Of a stretch of DNA of 64,000 nt, positions 7,708 through 17,267 are shown one piece after another. This DNA is from Dyadobacter endophyticus (GTDB lineage: Bacteria > Bacteroidota > Bacteroidia > Cytophagales > Spirosomataceae). The position numbers and the translations under genes were made by a program. Below the pieces are notes generated by a model that ran no database searches, had not been told where the DNA came from, and saw only the letters and a list, made by a program, of their open reading frames with translations. Numbering within the stretch: position 1 is the stretch's first letter; every line of letters begins with the position of its first letter. The stretch is from positions 1,550,001 to 1,614,000 of the forward strand of contig NZ_BMIA01000001.1 in assembly GCF_014641595.1 (NCBI RefSeq). Direction: 5' to 3'.

Positions 7708-10700
7708 ATGAAATTACCTGAATTTGCAGTCAAGAATTACCAGTTTACGCTGGTGGTATTCCTGGGTGTGCTGGCGCTGGGGCTGTACTCGCTCTTCACC
7801 ATGCCCCGAAGCGAGGACCCCGACATTCACCCGCCGCAATTTACCGTCGTGGTGGTGTACCCGGGTGCCAACCCGAAAGATATGGAGCAACTCGTGGTGG
7901 ATCCGATGGAAAAGAAAATCAACGAGCTCGACGATATGAAGCACATTATCACCGACATCCGCGACGGGCTCGCGGTAATGCAGGTGATTTACAAATACAG
8001 CTCCAATCCGGACGATAAATACCAGGAAATAGTGCGCGAGATCAACGCATTGCGCTCGCAGCTCCCGGCCGACATTGCCGACATCCGTATCAACAAACAG
8101 ATACCATCCGACGTAAGCATTTACCAATATGCCCTTATCAGTGAGAATGCGAGTTATGCGCAGTTGAAGAAGTATTCGAAGGAATTCAAAGAGCAGCTGG
8201 AAAAGGTTAAAACGCTGAAAAAGGTAGAGTATTCGGGCATTCCCGAGCCGCAGGTGAAAGTGAGCCTCAATTTGCAGAAGATCGCGCAGCAGAAACTCAC
8301 CCAGGACCAGATCGTGGGCGCATTGCAGAGCGAGGGCGTGAATATCCCGGGGGGGAGCATTAGTATGGCTACCAAAAAGCTGAATATCAAAACCAGCGGC
8401 AGCTACCGCACGCTCGACGAAGTGGCCAACACGGTGGTTTCCCGCTCGAATGGGAAAATTGTGTACCTGAAAGATGTTGCCGACGTGAAGATGGGCTACG
8501 AGGACGAGACGCATATTACCCGGCTGAACGGCTTTCGGTGCAGCTTTGTGAATGTGAGCCAGAAGGAAGGCGAGAACATTATCTCCGTGCGCGATCAGGT
8601 TGAACCGGTGGTAGCGGAGTTTCAGAAAACATTGCCTTCGAATATCGAGATGATCAAGGTCTTCGATCAGGCCAGTAGCGTTGATACCCGCTTGTCGCAC
8701 TTCGCCCGCGACTTTGGCATTGCCATATTGCTGGTACTGCTCACATTGCTGCCGTTGGGCACACGGGCCTCGCTGGTGGTGATGATCTCGATCCCGCTTT
8801 CGCTGGCGATCGGCCTGACGATCATGAACTTGCTGGGGTATAATATCAACCAGCTCAGCATTGTGGGGATGATCGTCGCGCTGGGTATCCTGGTCGACGA
8901 CAGCATTGTGGTCGTCGAGAACATCGAAAGGTATTTGCGCATGGGCTACGGCAAGGTACAGGCGGCCATTCAGGCGTCGTCGCAGATTGGCCTCGCCGTG
9001 GTGGGTTGTACGATCTTGCTGATCTTCGCATTCCTTCCGCTTGTGTTCCTACCCGAAGGGGCGGGTGACTTTATCCGCAGCCTACCGATGTCGGTGATCA
9101 CGACGGTGTTCGCTTCGATGCTCGTATCGCTTACCGTGGTGCCGTTCCTGTCGAGCGTAATCCTGAAACCGCATGCTTCGGAAGACGGCAACTGGTTGTT
9201 GAGAGGTATGAAAAAGGGCATTCATAAAACCTATGGAAGCGTGCTCGACCGTGCATTGCATTGGCCTAAAACCACATTGCTGATTGCCGGTTTGATATTT
9301 GTCGGTTCGCTGGCATTGGTACCGCTCATTGGCAACAGCCTTTTTCCTAAATCGGAGAAACCGATGTTCCTGGTCGATATTGAAACGCCCCAGGGTACCA
9401 ATCTTAAAAAGACGAACGAAGTAGCGCGTTATGTGGAGGGCATCCTCAAACAAGAGCCACTTATTACATCCTTCTCGACCAATGTAGGCAAGGGTAACCC
9501 GCGGGTTTATTATAATGTAGTTCAAAGAAACGAGAGCGAGAACTTTGCGGAGATTTTCGTGCAGGTGGAAGGCCTTGAAACCGAAGAGAAGGTAGCGGTG
9601 ATCGAAAAGCTGCGCAAAAAGCTGGAACGCTATCCCGGGGCGGAAATTAAGGTAAAAGACTTTGAACAGGGGCCGTTGATCGAAGCGCCGCTGGCTTACC
9701 GGATTTATGGTGAAAACCTGGAAGACTTGCGCAAGACCGCATTCCGCGTCGCCGATTTGCTCACCAAAACCGAAGGGACCATTTACGTCAACAACCCGTT
9801 GCTTGTGCAACCGACCGACTTACGCATCAACATCAATAAACAGAAAGCCGGAACGCTTGGCATTTCCTCGGCTGACATCGATCGTACGGTGCGGCTGGGG
9901 GCTGCCGGGCTGAACGTGGCCACTTTCCGCGAGGATGTGGGCAAGGCTGATAGTTACAATATCAATGTATCGGTGCCGCGTAATGCTGCCATTCAGGATT
10001 ATAGTGTATTTGATAAATTGTATGTCACAGCTGCATCGGGCGCGAGCATTCCCTTGAAAAACATCGCTACCATCGAAATGGAAAGCTCGCCGAACCAGAT
10101 CCGCCATTACGATAAGGACCGCTACGTGACCGTTTCGGCATTTGCGAAGCCGGGCTATAATGTCCAGAAAATGAACGACGAGATTACCGTGAAGCTCAAC
10201 CAGTTCAAATTTGAGAAAGGCCAGCATTTTAAGGTAGCCGGAGAAAAGGAGAGCCAGGAGGAAAGTTTCGGCGGACTCGGATTGATCATACTCATCACCG
10301 TTTTCGGGTTCCTGGGTGTATTGATATTGGAATTCAAAACCTTCAAAAGCATACTGATCGTACTCTCGGTGATCCCGCTGGGCATCGTGGGCGGCCTCGC
10401 AATGCTTTTCCTGACGGGCGAAACGCTTTCTTTTACAGCCACTATCGGTTTCATCGCATTGGTTGGGATTGAAGTGAAAAACTCGCTGCTGGTGGTCGAT
10501 TTTACCAACCAGCTCCGCGAGCAGGGCAAGGGCATCGAGGAAGCGATCATCGAAGCTGGCGAAATCCGTTTCGTACCGATATTGCTCACTTCCATGACCG
10601 CGATCGGCGGCTTACTGCCACTCGTGATCGAATATAGCGCATTGTATTCGCCGCTGGCTCTGGTGCTCATCGGTGGGCTGATCAGTTCAACATTGCTTTC

Positions 10701-10794
10701 GCGCCTGGTAACGCCGGTAATGTACAAGCTGTTGCCGCCGAAAGTAGAGCAGCAGAAAGCAGTGGAAGAAGCGGAGTTGGAAGCAGCCTATTGA
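7708..10794 (+). CDS. RND multidrug efflux transporter (HAE1/AcrB family)
   Basis: The 1028-residue product has the normal length and twelve-helix layout of proton-driven hydrophobe/amphiphile efflux pumps: helix 1 at residues 12-30, two large periplasmic loops, and helix bundles at about 335-490 and 850-1010. The paired aspartates of helix 4, needed for proton relay, are at residues 397-398 (GILVDDSIVVVENIER). It ends a TetR-TolC-adaptor-pump cluster and is followed by a strong terminator. Substrates cannot be read from the sequence; heavy-metal (CusA) type features such as a Met pathway were not noticed. Confidence 0.93.
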   Translation: MKLPEFAVKNYQFTLVVFLGVLALGLYSLFTMPRSEDPDIHPPQFTVVVVYPGANPKDMEQLVVDPMEKKINELDDMKHIITDIRDGLAVMQVIYKYSSNPDDKYQEIVREINALRSQLPADIADIRINKQIPSDVSIYQYALISENASYAQLKKYSKEFKEQLEKVKTLKKVEYSGIPEPQVKVSLNLQKIAQQKLTQDQIVGALQSEGVNIPGGSISMATKKLNIKTSGSYRTLDEVANTVVSRSNGKIVYLKDVADVKMGYEDETHITRLNGFRCSFVNVSQKEGENIISVRDQVEPVVAEFQKTLPSNIEMIKVFDQASSVDTRLSHFARDFGIAILLVLLTLLPLGTRASLVVMISIPLSLAIGLTIMNLLGYNINQLSIVGMIVALGILVDDSIVVVENIERYLRMGYGKVQAAIQASSQIGLAVVGCTILLIFAFLPLVFLPEGAGDFIRSLPMSVITTVFASMLVSLTVVPFLSSVILKPHASEDGNWLLRGMKKGIHKTYGSVLDRALHWPKTTLLIAGLIFVGSLALVPLIGNSLFPKSEKPMFLVDIETPQGTNLKKTNEVARYVEGILKQEPLITSFSTNVGKGNPRVYYNVVQRNESENFAEIFVQVEGLETEEKVAVIEKLRKKLERYPGAEIKVKDFEQGPLIEAPLAYRIYGENLEDLRKTAFRVADLLTKTEGTIYVNNPLLVQPTDLRININKQKAGTLGISSADIDRTVRLGAAGLNVATFREDVGKADSYNINVSVPRNAAIQDYSVFDKLYVTAASGASIPLKNIATIEMESSPNQIRHYDKDRYVTVSAFAKPGYNVQKMNDEITVKLNQFKFEKGQHFKVAGEKESQEESFGGLGLIILITVFGFLGVLILEFKTFKSILIVLSVIPLGIVGGLAMLFLTGETLSFTATIGFIALVGIEVKNSLLVVDFTNQLREQGKGIEEAIIEAGEIRFVPILLTSMTAIGGLLPLVIEYSALYSPLALVLIGGLISSTLLSRLVTPVMYKLLPPKVEQQKAVEEAELEAAY

Positions 10795-10820
10795 TAATCG
10801 GCAGGTTTGAATGTAAAAGG

Positions 10821-10858
10821 AAAAAGGGTTGCCGGTAAGAATGCCGGCAACCCTTTTT
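10821..10858. terminator. Bidirectional intrinsic terminator
   Basis: A 15-base perfect inverted repeat, AAAAAGGGTTGCCGG with its complement, spans 10821-10835 and 10844-10858 around an 8-base loop. It carries an A-run on one side and a T-run on the other, so it can stop the RND operon from the left and the convergent small gene from the right. Confidence 0.9.
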
Positions 10859-10872
10859 TACGAATCATTTCC

Positions 10873-11232
10873 TTACAGATTCACCACAACGCGTTTGCCG
10901 CCGTTTTGTTTGGTAACCTTATTGAGCGCTTGCCCGATTCCTTTGGTGAAACCCTCGCCGATTTCAGCATAAGCAAGGTCGGTATTTTCCACGATCAGCT
11001 TGTGGGCCAATTCATCGTAGCTCCACTTCATACCGGCCATTTTGGTATCTGTTGCGGGAGTTTCCGCAAGTTTGGCGACGGCATTGGGTTTGCCGGTCTG
11101 GCCGGCGCCCAGTTTCCAGAGAATAAGGGCGGCCACGACGGCCGCGATGAAAATGGTTTGCAGCTGTCCCTTGGGATTGTGGAGCAGCGCGGATACCGCT
11201 GAGGTTACGATGGTGGTAGATTTAAAGAGCAT
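10873..11232 (-). CDS. Hypothetical single-span membrane protein
   Basis: The 119-residue product is not recognised. It has a short N-terminal region, one hydrophobic segment at about residues 27-43 (TIFIAAVVAALILWKLG), and a soluble C-terminal half (WSYDELAHKLIVENTDLAY...GIGQALNKVTKQ). Codon use resembles its neighbours and the gene ends at a shared terminator, which supports it being real. It faces the RND operon convergently. Confidence 0.6.
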   Translation of the reverse strand: MLFKSTTIVTSAVSALLHNPKGQLQTIFIAAVVAALILWKLGAGQTGKPNAVAKLAETPATDTKMAGMKWSYDELAHKLIVENTDLAYAEIGEGFTKGIGQALNKVTKQNGGKRVVVNL

Positions 11233-11405
11233 GGCTAATGGGAGTTAAGTACAATAGATGTTTGGTATGAATTGTCCGCATGGGCGGAAGCTATACCGTC
11301 TGACAAATTTGTCGCCTTAATCGTTGAAATCTGTACAAAAAATGTCTGATCTGGCTCTTTTATTATTTAAAGCGTGCATTTCAAATCGTGAACCGTATTG
11401 GCAGG

Positions 11406-12179
11406 TTAGCCCATTCTGGTGATGAAGGCCTTGATATTGTCGCGATAGCCTCGTGTCCATTTCACTTTTTCGCCGGTGGATAAATGAATGATATACTCCC
11501 CGTTGAAATAGGTTTCAAGTTCGGAGATGAAATTCATGTTCACGATGTTCGAACGGCCTACACGGATCATCACCGACGGGTCGAGGCGGTTTTCGAGGCT
11601 GCCGAGGCTTTCGTACACGGTGTAAACTTTCTTTTGTGAAGTATAAACCGATATATAGTTGCCATCCGCCGAAAAATGTGTGATATCGTCGGTTTTGATC
11701 AGGTACATTTTCCCGGCTTCCTTTACCAGCAGCCGCTGCAAATAATGCTCTTCCTTTTCTTTCTGATCACGGAACAGACTGTTCACCAACTCCTCTATCC
11801 GCGGCTGCGATTTCTGGCTGAGCCGCTCTTTAAGCCGGCCAAGCGACTGATGGAAACGGATCTCATCAAAGGGTTTCAGCAGATAGTCGATCGCATTGAC
11901 CTCGAATGCGCGCAACGCATATTGATCGAAGGCGGTGGTGAAGACGACGAACGGCTGGTGGTGCGGCCATACTTCGCGCAACACCTCGAAACCGTCGAGC
12001 TCGGGCATCTGGATATCCAGGAAAATGACGTCGGGCCGGTGCTGCAATATTTTAACCACCGCCTCGGAGCCATTGGCAGCCTCATCGGTGATTTCAATAG
12101 CATGGTCATGCTGTACAAATGTCCTGATAACGTCCCTGGCCAGCACTTCATCGTCGATGATCAGGCAGCGGTATTTCAT
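11406..12179 (-). CDS. LytTR-type response regulator
   Basis: The 257-residue product has a receiver domain (residues 1-120) with the acidic pair D9-D10, the phosphoacceptor D55 (VIFLDIQMPELDG), and the conserved K102 (LLKPF). A LytTR DNA-binding domain follows from about residue 155 to the end (MYLIKTDDITHFSADGNYISVYT and LDPSVMIRVGRSNIVNM). It is the cognate partner of the LytS-type kinase upstream; the two are separated by 120 bases of repeat-like DNA rather than overlapping, which is unusual for this pair. Confidence 0.93.
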   Translation of the reverse strand: MKYRCLIIDDEVLARDVIRTFVQHDHAIEITDEAANGSEAVVKILQHRPDVIFLDIQMPELDGFEVLREVWPHHQPFVVFTTAFDQYALRAFEVNAIDYLLKPFDEIRFHQSLGRLKERLSQKSQPRIEELVNSLFRDQKEKEEHYLQRLLVKEAGKMYLIKTDDITHFSADGNYISVYTSQKKVYTVYESLGSLENRLDPSVMIRVGRSNIVNMNFISELETYFNGEYIIHLSTGEKVKWTRGYRDNIKAFITRMG

Positions 12180-12212
12180 AATTTTTCAGGTTTTTGGGGT
12201 GGGGTGAGGGCC

Positions 12213-12304
12213 GACGGCTGACCATAGGCCATGATGATGATAGTCGCGGCTAGTACCTAATGTGGTTAATTCAATCGAAAATCCATTGTCTATGGTCCGC
12301 CGTC
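12213..12304. repeat. Inverted repeat between kinase and response regulator genes
   Basis: GACGGCTGACCATAG at 12213-12227 recurs in inverted orientation with one change at 12290-12304. More degenerate copies of the same words (ATGGTC, GGCCGTCG, CCGTCGGCGG) continue to about 12355 and into the end of the kinase gene. This looks like an expanding short extragenic repeat rather than a promoter. Confidence 0.55.
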
Positions 12305-13493
12305 AACCATCGTCCATAGCCGGCTGGCGGCCGTCGATGGTCGGCCGTCGGCGGTCAAAATACATCGTCACCGAAGTGCCGCCGTCGGCGGGGTGTTCAA
12401 ATTCCAATCGGCCGTCGGCGCCGTAGGCTTGTTGCAGCCTCAGCAATGTGTTTTGCAGGCCGAGGCCCATTCCTTTGGATGGTTTCCGTGGTGTGGCGCC
12501 AATGCCGTTGTCGTACACCGTCACATGCATGCCCGTAGCACTCACGTTGCTGGTGATGCGGATCAGGGCGTTGGTGGTGATATCGGAAATGCCGTGGGTA
12601 ATGGAGTTTTCGACGATCGGTTGAAGGATCAGCTGGGGCACCGGGTAGAGTTCAGAAGCCGGATCGATATGATATTCGACTGTCAGGCGGTCCTGGAAGC
12701 GGATCTGCTGAATGTCGAGGTATTGGCGGGTCAGTTTGAGCTCCTCCTGCAAAGGGATGAAATCGGCCGACTGGTTCACGAGCACTGCCCGCAGCAGGTC
12801 GCTCAATGTTGTAATCATCAATGTGGCTTTCCGAATGTCGTTTTTCACCATCAGGCTGATCACGCTATGCAGGGTATTGAAGAGAAAATGCGGATTGAGC
12901 TGCATTTTGAGCGATTGCAGCTGAGCGTTAGCCAACTGTCCGCGGAGCTGTTCATTATGCAGTTCGGTTTCGAAATTCTGTTGTTTGAGCTGCTGGTAAC
13001 GGTAAATGTAAGATACTTTGTTGAAACCGACTACCAGCAGCAAATACTGACCAAAACTCGCAGTGTAGGCTATAAAGAACGAAAACAGATAGTTTTCCAG
13101 CGGCACGTATTTCCCCACCGCGCGGTACATCAGCGGGTTGGTAACGTAATAATGCAGGACATTAATAAAGATGTTCAGGAACGTTACTATGAACAGGTGG
13201 ACGAGGAGCGGTTTGAGAATAGAAGAACTCTCCCGCACCTTGAACGCGATGGGCACTTTGATGGACGCGTACAAAATGAGCGGGGTGGTGGACCACCAGA
13301 ACAGCCCGTCGAGCAGCCAGACAAACATCTCGTGGGGCCGCATGACCACTCCCTCCCTTAAAAGCCACAGCACCATAAGCTGACCGAATGTTATTACCGC
13401 GAAAATGCTCCAATAGCAGAAGGAGTACCACCAGAACTGCCCGACCGAAAGCGGCAGCCTGGAATGATCCAACATACGTTTTAAAAATGTCAT
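12303..13493 (-). CDS. LytS/YehU-type sensor histidine kinase
   Basis: The start at 13493 was chosen over 13580 because residues before it are basic and unlike the family. The 396-residue product has four hydrophobic segments in the first 150 residues, then a His_kinase domain with the phosphoacceptor in QLNPHFLFNTLHS (H202) and an ATPase domain with YDNGIGATP and GMGLGLQNTLLRL. It is expected to sit in the inner membrane and phosphorylate the LytTR regulator encoded next. The last 16 residues (RRRPTIDGRQPAMDDG) are encoded by repeat-like DNA and look like an accidental extension of the reading frame. Confidence 0.9.
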   Translation of the reverse strand: MTFLKRMLDHSRLPLSVGQFWWYSFCYWSIFAVITFGQLMVLWLLREGVVMRPHEMFVWLLDGLFWWSTTPLILYASIKVPIAFKVRESSSILKPLLVHLFIVTFLNIFINVLHYYVTNPLMYRAVGKYVPLENYLFSFFIAYTASFGQYLLLVVGFNKVSYIYRYQQLKQQNFETELHNEQLRGQLANAQLQSLKMQLNPHFLFNTLHSVISLMVKNDIRKATLMITTLSDLLRAVLVNQSADFIPLQEELKLTRQYLDIQQIRFQDRLTVEYHIDPASELYPVPQLILQPIVENSITHGISDITTNALIRITSNVSATGMHVTVYDNGIGATPRKPSKGMGLGLQNTLLRLQQAYGADGRLEFEHPADGGTSVTMYFDRRRPTIDGRQPAMDDG

Positions 13494-13700
13494 GACAGGA
13501 TGGATGATCTGAAACCATAAGGATGGTTTCGGGACAAATCTAATGTTTCGACGGCGGGGAAGTAACCTGCATTTACGCAAAGCGAGGGAATCATTATTTG
13601 GAATCCCTTTTCAGCCATGCAATGCGTTTAAGACCACTGTAAATGATTATGTGTTTATTTTTAGAAAAAATGTAAAAATAATTGCCTTTAAATTTTGTTG

Positions 13701-13714
13701 TTTAATCGATTAAA
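13701..13714. promoter_or_regulatory. LacI-type palindrome, copy A
   Basis: TTTAATCGATTAAA is a perfect 14-base palindrome with a central CG, the hallmark of LacI/GalR operators. It contains the core TTAANCGNTTAA shared with three other sites in the window. It lies about 410 bases before the SusC start. Confidence 0.6.
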
Positions 13715-13856
13715 TCTACATTTGGTCACAACAATTCCCAATTTCATATTCCACTTGCCAACCCGATACTTTCATGGCAAGCTCTTTGAATTCCCGATAC
13801 CATCACAGAAACCTGACTAAGACATTGCTATCCGAGATTTTGGTGCGAAAAACGGC

Positions 13857-13868
13857 TTAATCGTTTAA
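13857..13868. promoter_or_regulatory. LacI-type palindrome, copy B
   Basis: TTAATCGTTTAA matches the TTAANCGNTTAA core and lies 155 bases downstream of copy A and about 255 bases before the SusC start. Two sites in one leader would permit cooperative binding by a LacI dimer pair; the lacI-type gene at 20193 is the natural candidate. Confidence 0.6.
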
Positions 13869-13922
13869 ACAAAAAATAGATATCAATACATAGCCTGTTG
13901 CCGGCGCGACGAATGCATAGGT

Positions 13923-13950
13923 CACTACCGACCGCGTACGGTTGGTAGTG
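13923..13950. repeat. 28-base inverted repeat in the SusC leader
   Basis: CACTACCGACCG and CGGTTGGTAGTG are complementary at 11 of 12 positions and flank the 4-base centre CGTA. It may be an operator for another regulator or a hairpin in the leader RNA. There is no T-run, so it is not a standard terminator. Confidence 0.55.
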
Positions 13951-14121
13951 AAACAGCTTCTTTTTGATTGCGTATATATAATACCGTTCGGTGAAAATCG
14001 CCGGGTGCAGCTTTGTCTATTGTCTTTCCTATTCCTGGCCCTCGTGTCCGTAAGCGATTGCGGTTTTCGTGTATGTTTTGCATAACCCTATTCACCCTGA
14101 ATTTTGACCCAATTAGATGTG

Positions 14122-17100
14122 ATGAAGAAATGTTTTACGATCATCGCGCTGCTGGTTACGCTATGCGGCGGCGTGGTTTTTGCCCAGGGCATCCGCATCA
14201 CCGGTATCGTTACCGGCGACAACAAGGAAGCGTTGCCGGGCGTCAATATCCTGATCAGCGGCTCTTCGCAAGGTACCGTTAGCAACTCGGAAGGTAAGTA
14301 TACCCTGGAAGCGCCAGCCAATGCGACCCTCGTTTTCTCTTTTATAGGTTATGTAAGTCAGACCATCGCAGTGGGTGCGCGCTCGTCCATAGACGTGCAG
14401 CTGACGCAGGAATCGAGGAATCTCGACGAGTTTGTTGTAACAGCGCTGGGGATCAAACGCGAGGCTAAAACGCTCGGCTATGCCACGGCGACGGTCAATG
14501 CGGATCAGATTTCTACCAACCGTACACCCAACGTTATCAGCTCGTTACAGGGTAAAATGGCGGGCGTGAATATCTCTTCATTATCTACCGGGCCGGGTGG
14601 AACAGCGAAAATCCGCATCCGCGGGCAGTCGTCGTTCAGCGGGCAGAACAACCCGCTCATCGTAGTGAACGGGGTACCGATAGATAATTCCAATTTCGCC
14701 GGCGGAGGCGATTATGGTCAGCGTGCAGCGAACAATTCCGATGGCGGCGATGGTTTGTCGAGTATTAATCCGGACGATATCGAGTCGATGACCGTGCTCA
14801 AAGGCGCCACTGCCGCAGCGCTTTACGGCTCGCGCGCCAAAGACGGCGTGGTGATGATCACGACTAAAACCCGGGGGGCCGGCAAGGGCATCGGGCTGGA
14901 TTATAATATCAACTTCACTACCGATACACCGCTCGATTTTACTGATTTTCAATATGAATATGGCCAGGGCGAAGGCGGCAAGCGGCCTACGAGTGCCAAC
15001 CCGACCTCGGGCGTGTGGAGCTTTGGGGAAAAGTTCGAGCCCGGTATGACGCAAACCCTTTTTGACAATGAAACATGGCCTTACGAGCCTGTACGCGGGC
15101 GTGTGAAGCAGTTTTACCGCACCGGCACGAACATGACCAACACCATAACCGTTTCCAACAACGGCCCCAACGGAGGTTTCAGTCTGTCGCTGGCCAATAG
15201 CGACAACCGGGGTATTGTCGAAAACAACAAGTTCAACCGAAAGGTGGTGAACCTGGGTTTTACACAGAATATTTCCAAACGGCTTACCGCTTTTGGTAAT
15301 ATCAATTATTCCAAAGAAAAGAACACGAATCCGCCCCAGATCGACGCCCAGGACTTCGCTACTTCGACGGTGATCTTTACGCTTGCCAACTCGATGCCTT
15401 TTGACGCCCTGAAACAAAACCAGACGCATCCGAACGGCGACGAGTTCGTCTTTTCAAGGTTTCTGGTGAGAAATAACCCGTATTACTCGCTCAGCCACCA
15501 TTTCGAGAACATTTCCCGCGATCGCCTTTTTGGCAATGTGGCATTAAAATACCAGTTTACAGACTGGCTCTACCTGCAACTTCGCGCAGCGCAGGACTTT
15601 TACGTCCGTAACCAGGATTACAATATTCCAAACGGCTACGCACCGATCGCCAAAGCACCGGTTGGGTATGTAAACGGCTCATTCACACAAGATGTGCGCC
15701 GCAATACCGAGCGCAACCTCGACTTTATCCTGGGGGGCAACCGCAACTTCGGCAATATAGGCCTGGACGTAACGCTGGGCGGTAACCAGCGCTACGCGCG
15801 GATGGATTACAATAGCGTCACCGTCCAGGATTTCATCCAGCCCAACCTTTACACGGTCATGAACGGTCGCGTGAAAAACCCGTTGTATGCGCTTTCGGAG
15901 AAGAAGATTAATTCGCTTTACGGGGCGGCCACCATTTCCTGGAAGGAGTTCATTTACTTGAACGTAACGGCCCGTAACGATTGGTTCTCAACGTTGGCAC
16001 CCCAAAACCGTAGCATACTTTACCCGTCGATAACGGGTAGTTTCATCTTCTCGCAAGCCTTCCCGAACCTGCCGGCGTGGATCACCTTCGGCAAGTTGCG
16101 CGCGGCGTACGCGCAGGTCGGCTCCGACAATGTGAACCCCTATTCGAATGCATTGTATTACGCGGTGGACAACAACTCGTTCCCGAACCCGTCGGGCCAG
16201 CTGGTGCCGGTGGGCGGTATCAATGCGTCCATTGTTCCAAATAAAAACCTGCGCCCGTTGCGCATTAAGGAAGCGGAAGCAGGCCTTGAAATGAAGTTGT
16301 TCAACAATCTGCTTGGGTTTGATTTAACATACTACCACAAAACGACTGACGATCAGATTCTTGCGGCGCAGATTTCCGATGCTTCTTCTTACACCGCTCA
16401 GCTGATCAATGTCGGCCGGAGCATGAATAAGGGTATCGAGCTTTTGCTGACCGGTTCGCCCGTGAAGACCAAAGATTTTACCTGGGATGTCAGTTTCAAT
16501 GTGTCCTATAACACCTCCAAAGTTTTAAAACTAGGCCTGGCAGAGAAAGATACGGTAATTACGGTCGGCGGCGGGGGAGGCCGGACGCTCAATATGGTGG
16601 TAGGCAAGCCGTTGGGTCAGCTTTACACGTTCACCTACCTGCGCGACGCACAAGGTCGACAGGTGTTCGATAAAAATAGTGGTATGCCATTGAGAAACAA
16701 TACCTTAATGAATGTCGGCAACGCATTGCCCCGCTACTTTGGCGGTATCACCAATACATTTACCTACAAAGGAATTATGCTCTCGGCGCTGGTGGATTTC
16801 AAACTAGGCCACAAAATGATCGCCGGGCGGAATATCAACTACATGCGGCATGGCTTGTCGAAACGGACCTTACCCGGCCGGGCCGAGGGGTTTGTGATCG
16901 GAAATGGGGTGAACGCGGATGGCGAGGTAAACCAGACGAAAGCGGCGGTGCAGCCATTTTACGAGTCGATTAACCCTCTGGGAATCAATGAGGATTTTGT
17001 TCAGAATGCCGGTTTCTGGAAGCTGCGCCAGCTCACGCTGGGGTACGACCTGGGCAAACTGCTGCCTGAGAAGTCGTTCGTGAAAGGGTTGCGCCTGAGC

Positions 17101-17256
17101 GCAGTGGCGAACAACCTGCTTGTGATCAAGAAGTGGACGGAGAATATGGACCCGGAAGAGGTGCTCAACTCGTCGGATAACGCCACCGGCCTTGATTTCT
17201 GGCCCGGTCTGCCGCCGACCCGCAGCATTGGTTTCAATCTCAATGTTAAATTCTAA
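14122..17256 (+). CDS. SusC/RagA-type TonB-dependent outer membrane transporter 1
   Basis: The start at 14122 (rather than 14104) gives a clean Sec signal MKKCFTIIALLVTLCGG. The 1044-residue product has a carboxypeptidase-regulatory-like domain (residues 24-105), a TonB box region (LDEFVVTALG), the plug (VISSLQGKMAGVNISS, SSINPDDIESMTVLKGATAAALYG), and a long C-terminal beta-barrel ending in aromatic NLNVKF. It forms an uptake pair with the SusD-like lipoprotein encoded 11 bases downstream. Genes that follow point to a hexuronate- or aldonate-containing substrate. LacI-type palindromes upstream suggest substrate induction. Confidence 0.94.
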   Translation: MKKCFTIIALLVTLCGGVVFAQGIRITGIVTGDNKEALPGVNILISGSSQGTVSNSEGKYTLEAPANATLVFSFIGYVSQTIAVGARSSIDVQLTQESRNLDEFVVTALGIKREAKTLGYATATVNADQISTNRTPNVISSLQGKMAGVNISSLSTGPGGTAKIRIRGQSSFSGQNNPLIVVNGVPIDNSNFAGGGDYGQRAANNSDGGDGLSSINPDDIESMTVLKGATAAALYGSRAKDGVVMITTKTRGAGKGIGLDYNINFTTDTPLDFTDFQYEYGQGEGGKRPTSANPTSGVWSFGEKFEPGMTQTLFDNETWPYEPVRGRVKQFYRTGTNMTNTITVSNNGPNGGFSLSLANSDNRGIVENNKFNRKVVNLGFTQNISKRLTAFGNINYSKEKNTNPPQIDAQDFATSTVIFTLANSMPFDALKQNQTHPNGDEFVFSRFLVRNNPYYSLSHHFENISRDRLFGNVALKYQFTDWLYLQLRAAQDFYVRNQDYNIPNGYAPIAKAPVGYVNGSFTQDVRRNTERNLDFILGGNRNFGNIGLDVTLGGNQRYARMDYNSVTVQDFIQPNLYTVMNGRVKNPLYALSEKKINSLYGAATISWKEFIYLNVTARNDWFSTLAPQNRSILYPSITGSFIFSQAFPNLPAWITFGKLRAAYAQVGSDNVNPYSNALYYAVDNNSFPNPSGQLVPVGGINASIVPNKNLRPLRIKEAEAGLEMKLFNNLLGFDLTYYHKTTDDQILAAQISDASSYTAQLINVGRSMNKGIELLLTGSPVKTKDFTWDVSFNVSYNTSKVLKLGLAEKDTVITVGGGGGRTLNMVVGKPLGQLYTFTYLRDAQGRQVFDKNSGMPLRNNTLMNVGNALPRYFGGITNTFTYKGIMLSALVDFKLGHKMIAGRNINYMRHGLSKRTLPGRAEGFVIGNGVNADGEVNQTKAAVQPFYESINPLGINEDFVQNAGFWKLRQLTLGYDLGKLLPEKSFVKGLRLSAVANNLLVIKKWTENMDPEEVLNSSDNATGLDFWPGLPPTRSIGFNLNVKF

Positions 17257-17267
17257 ACGTCGATCCC

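Larger units (their letters stand above)
13494..14121. other. Regulatory intergenic region upstream of the first SusC operon
   Basis: This 630-base gap separates the divergent kinase and SusC genes. It contains two TTAANCGNTTAA palindromes (13702-13713 and 13857-13868) and a 28-base inverted repeat (13923-13950), listed separately. The remainder is AT-rich near 13640-13700 and holds no convincing open frame. Confidence 0.6.

Noticed and set aside
7714-8700. 328-codon minus-strand open frame inside the RND pump gene
   Set aside because: Shadow of a high-GC coding frame; composition rich in His, Arg and Val without motifs.
12393-13361. 322-codon plus-strand open frame opposite the histidine kinase
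   Set aside because: Antisense shadow of a gene with intact kinase motifs.
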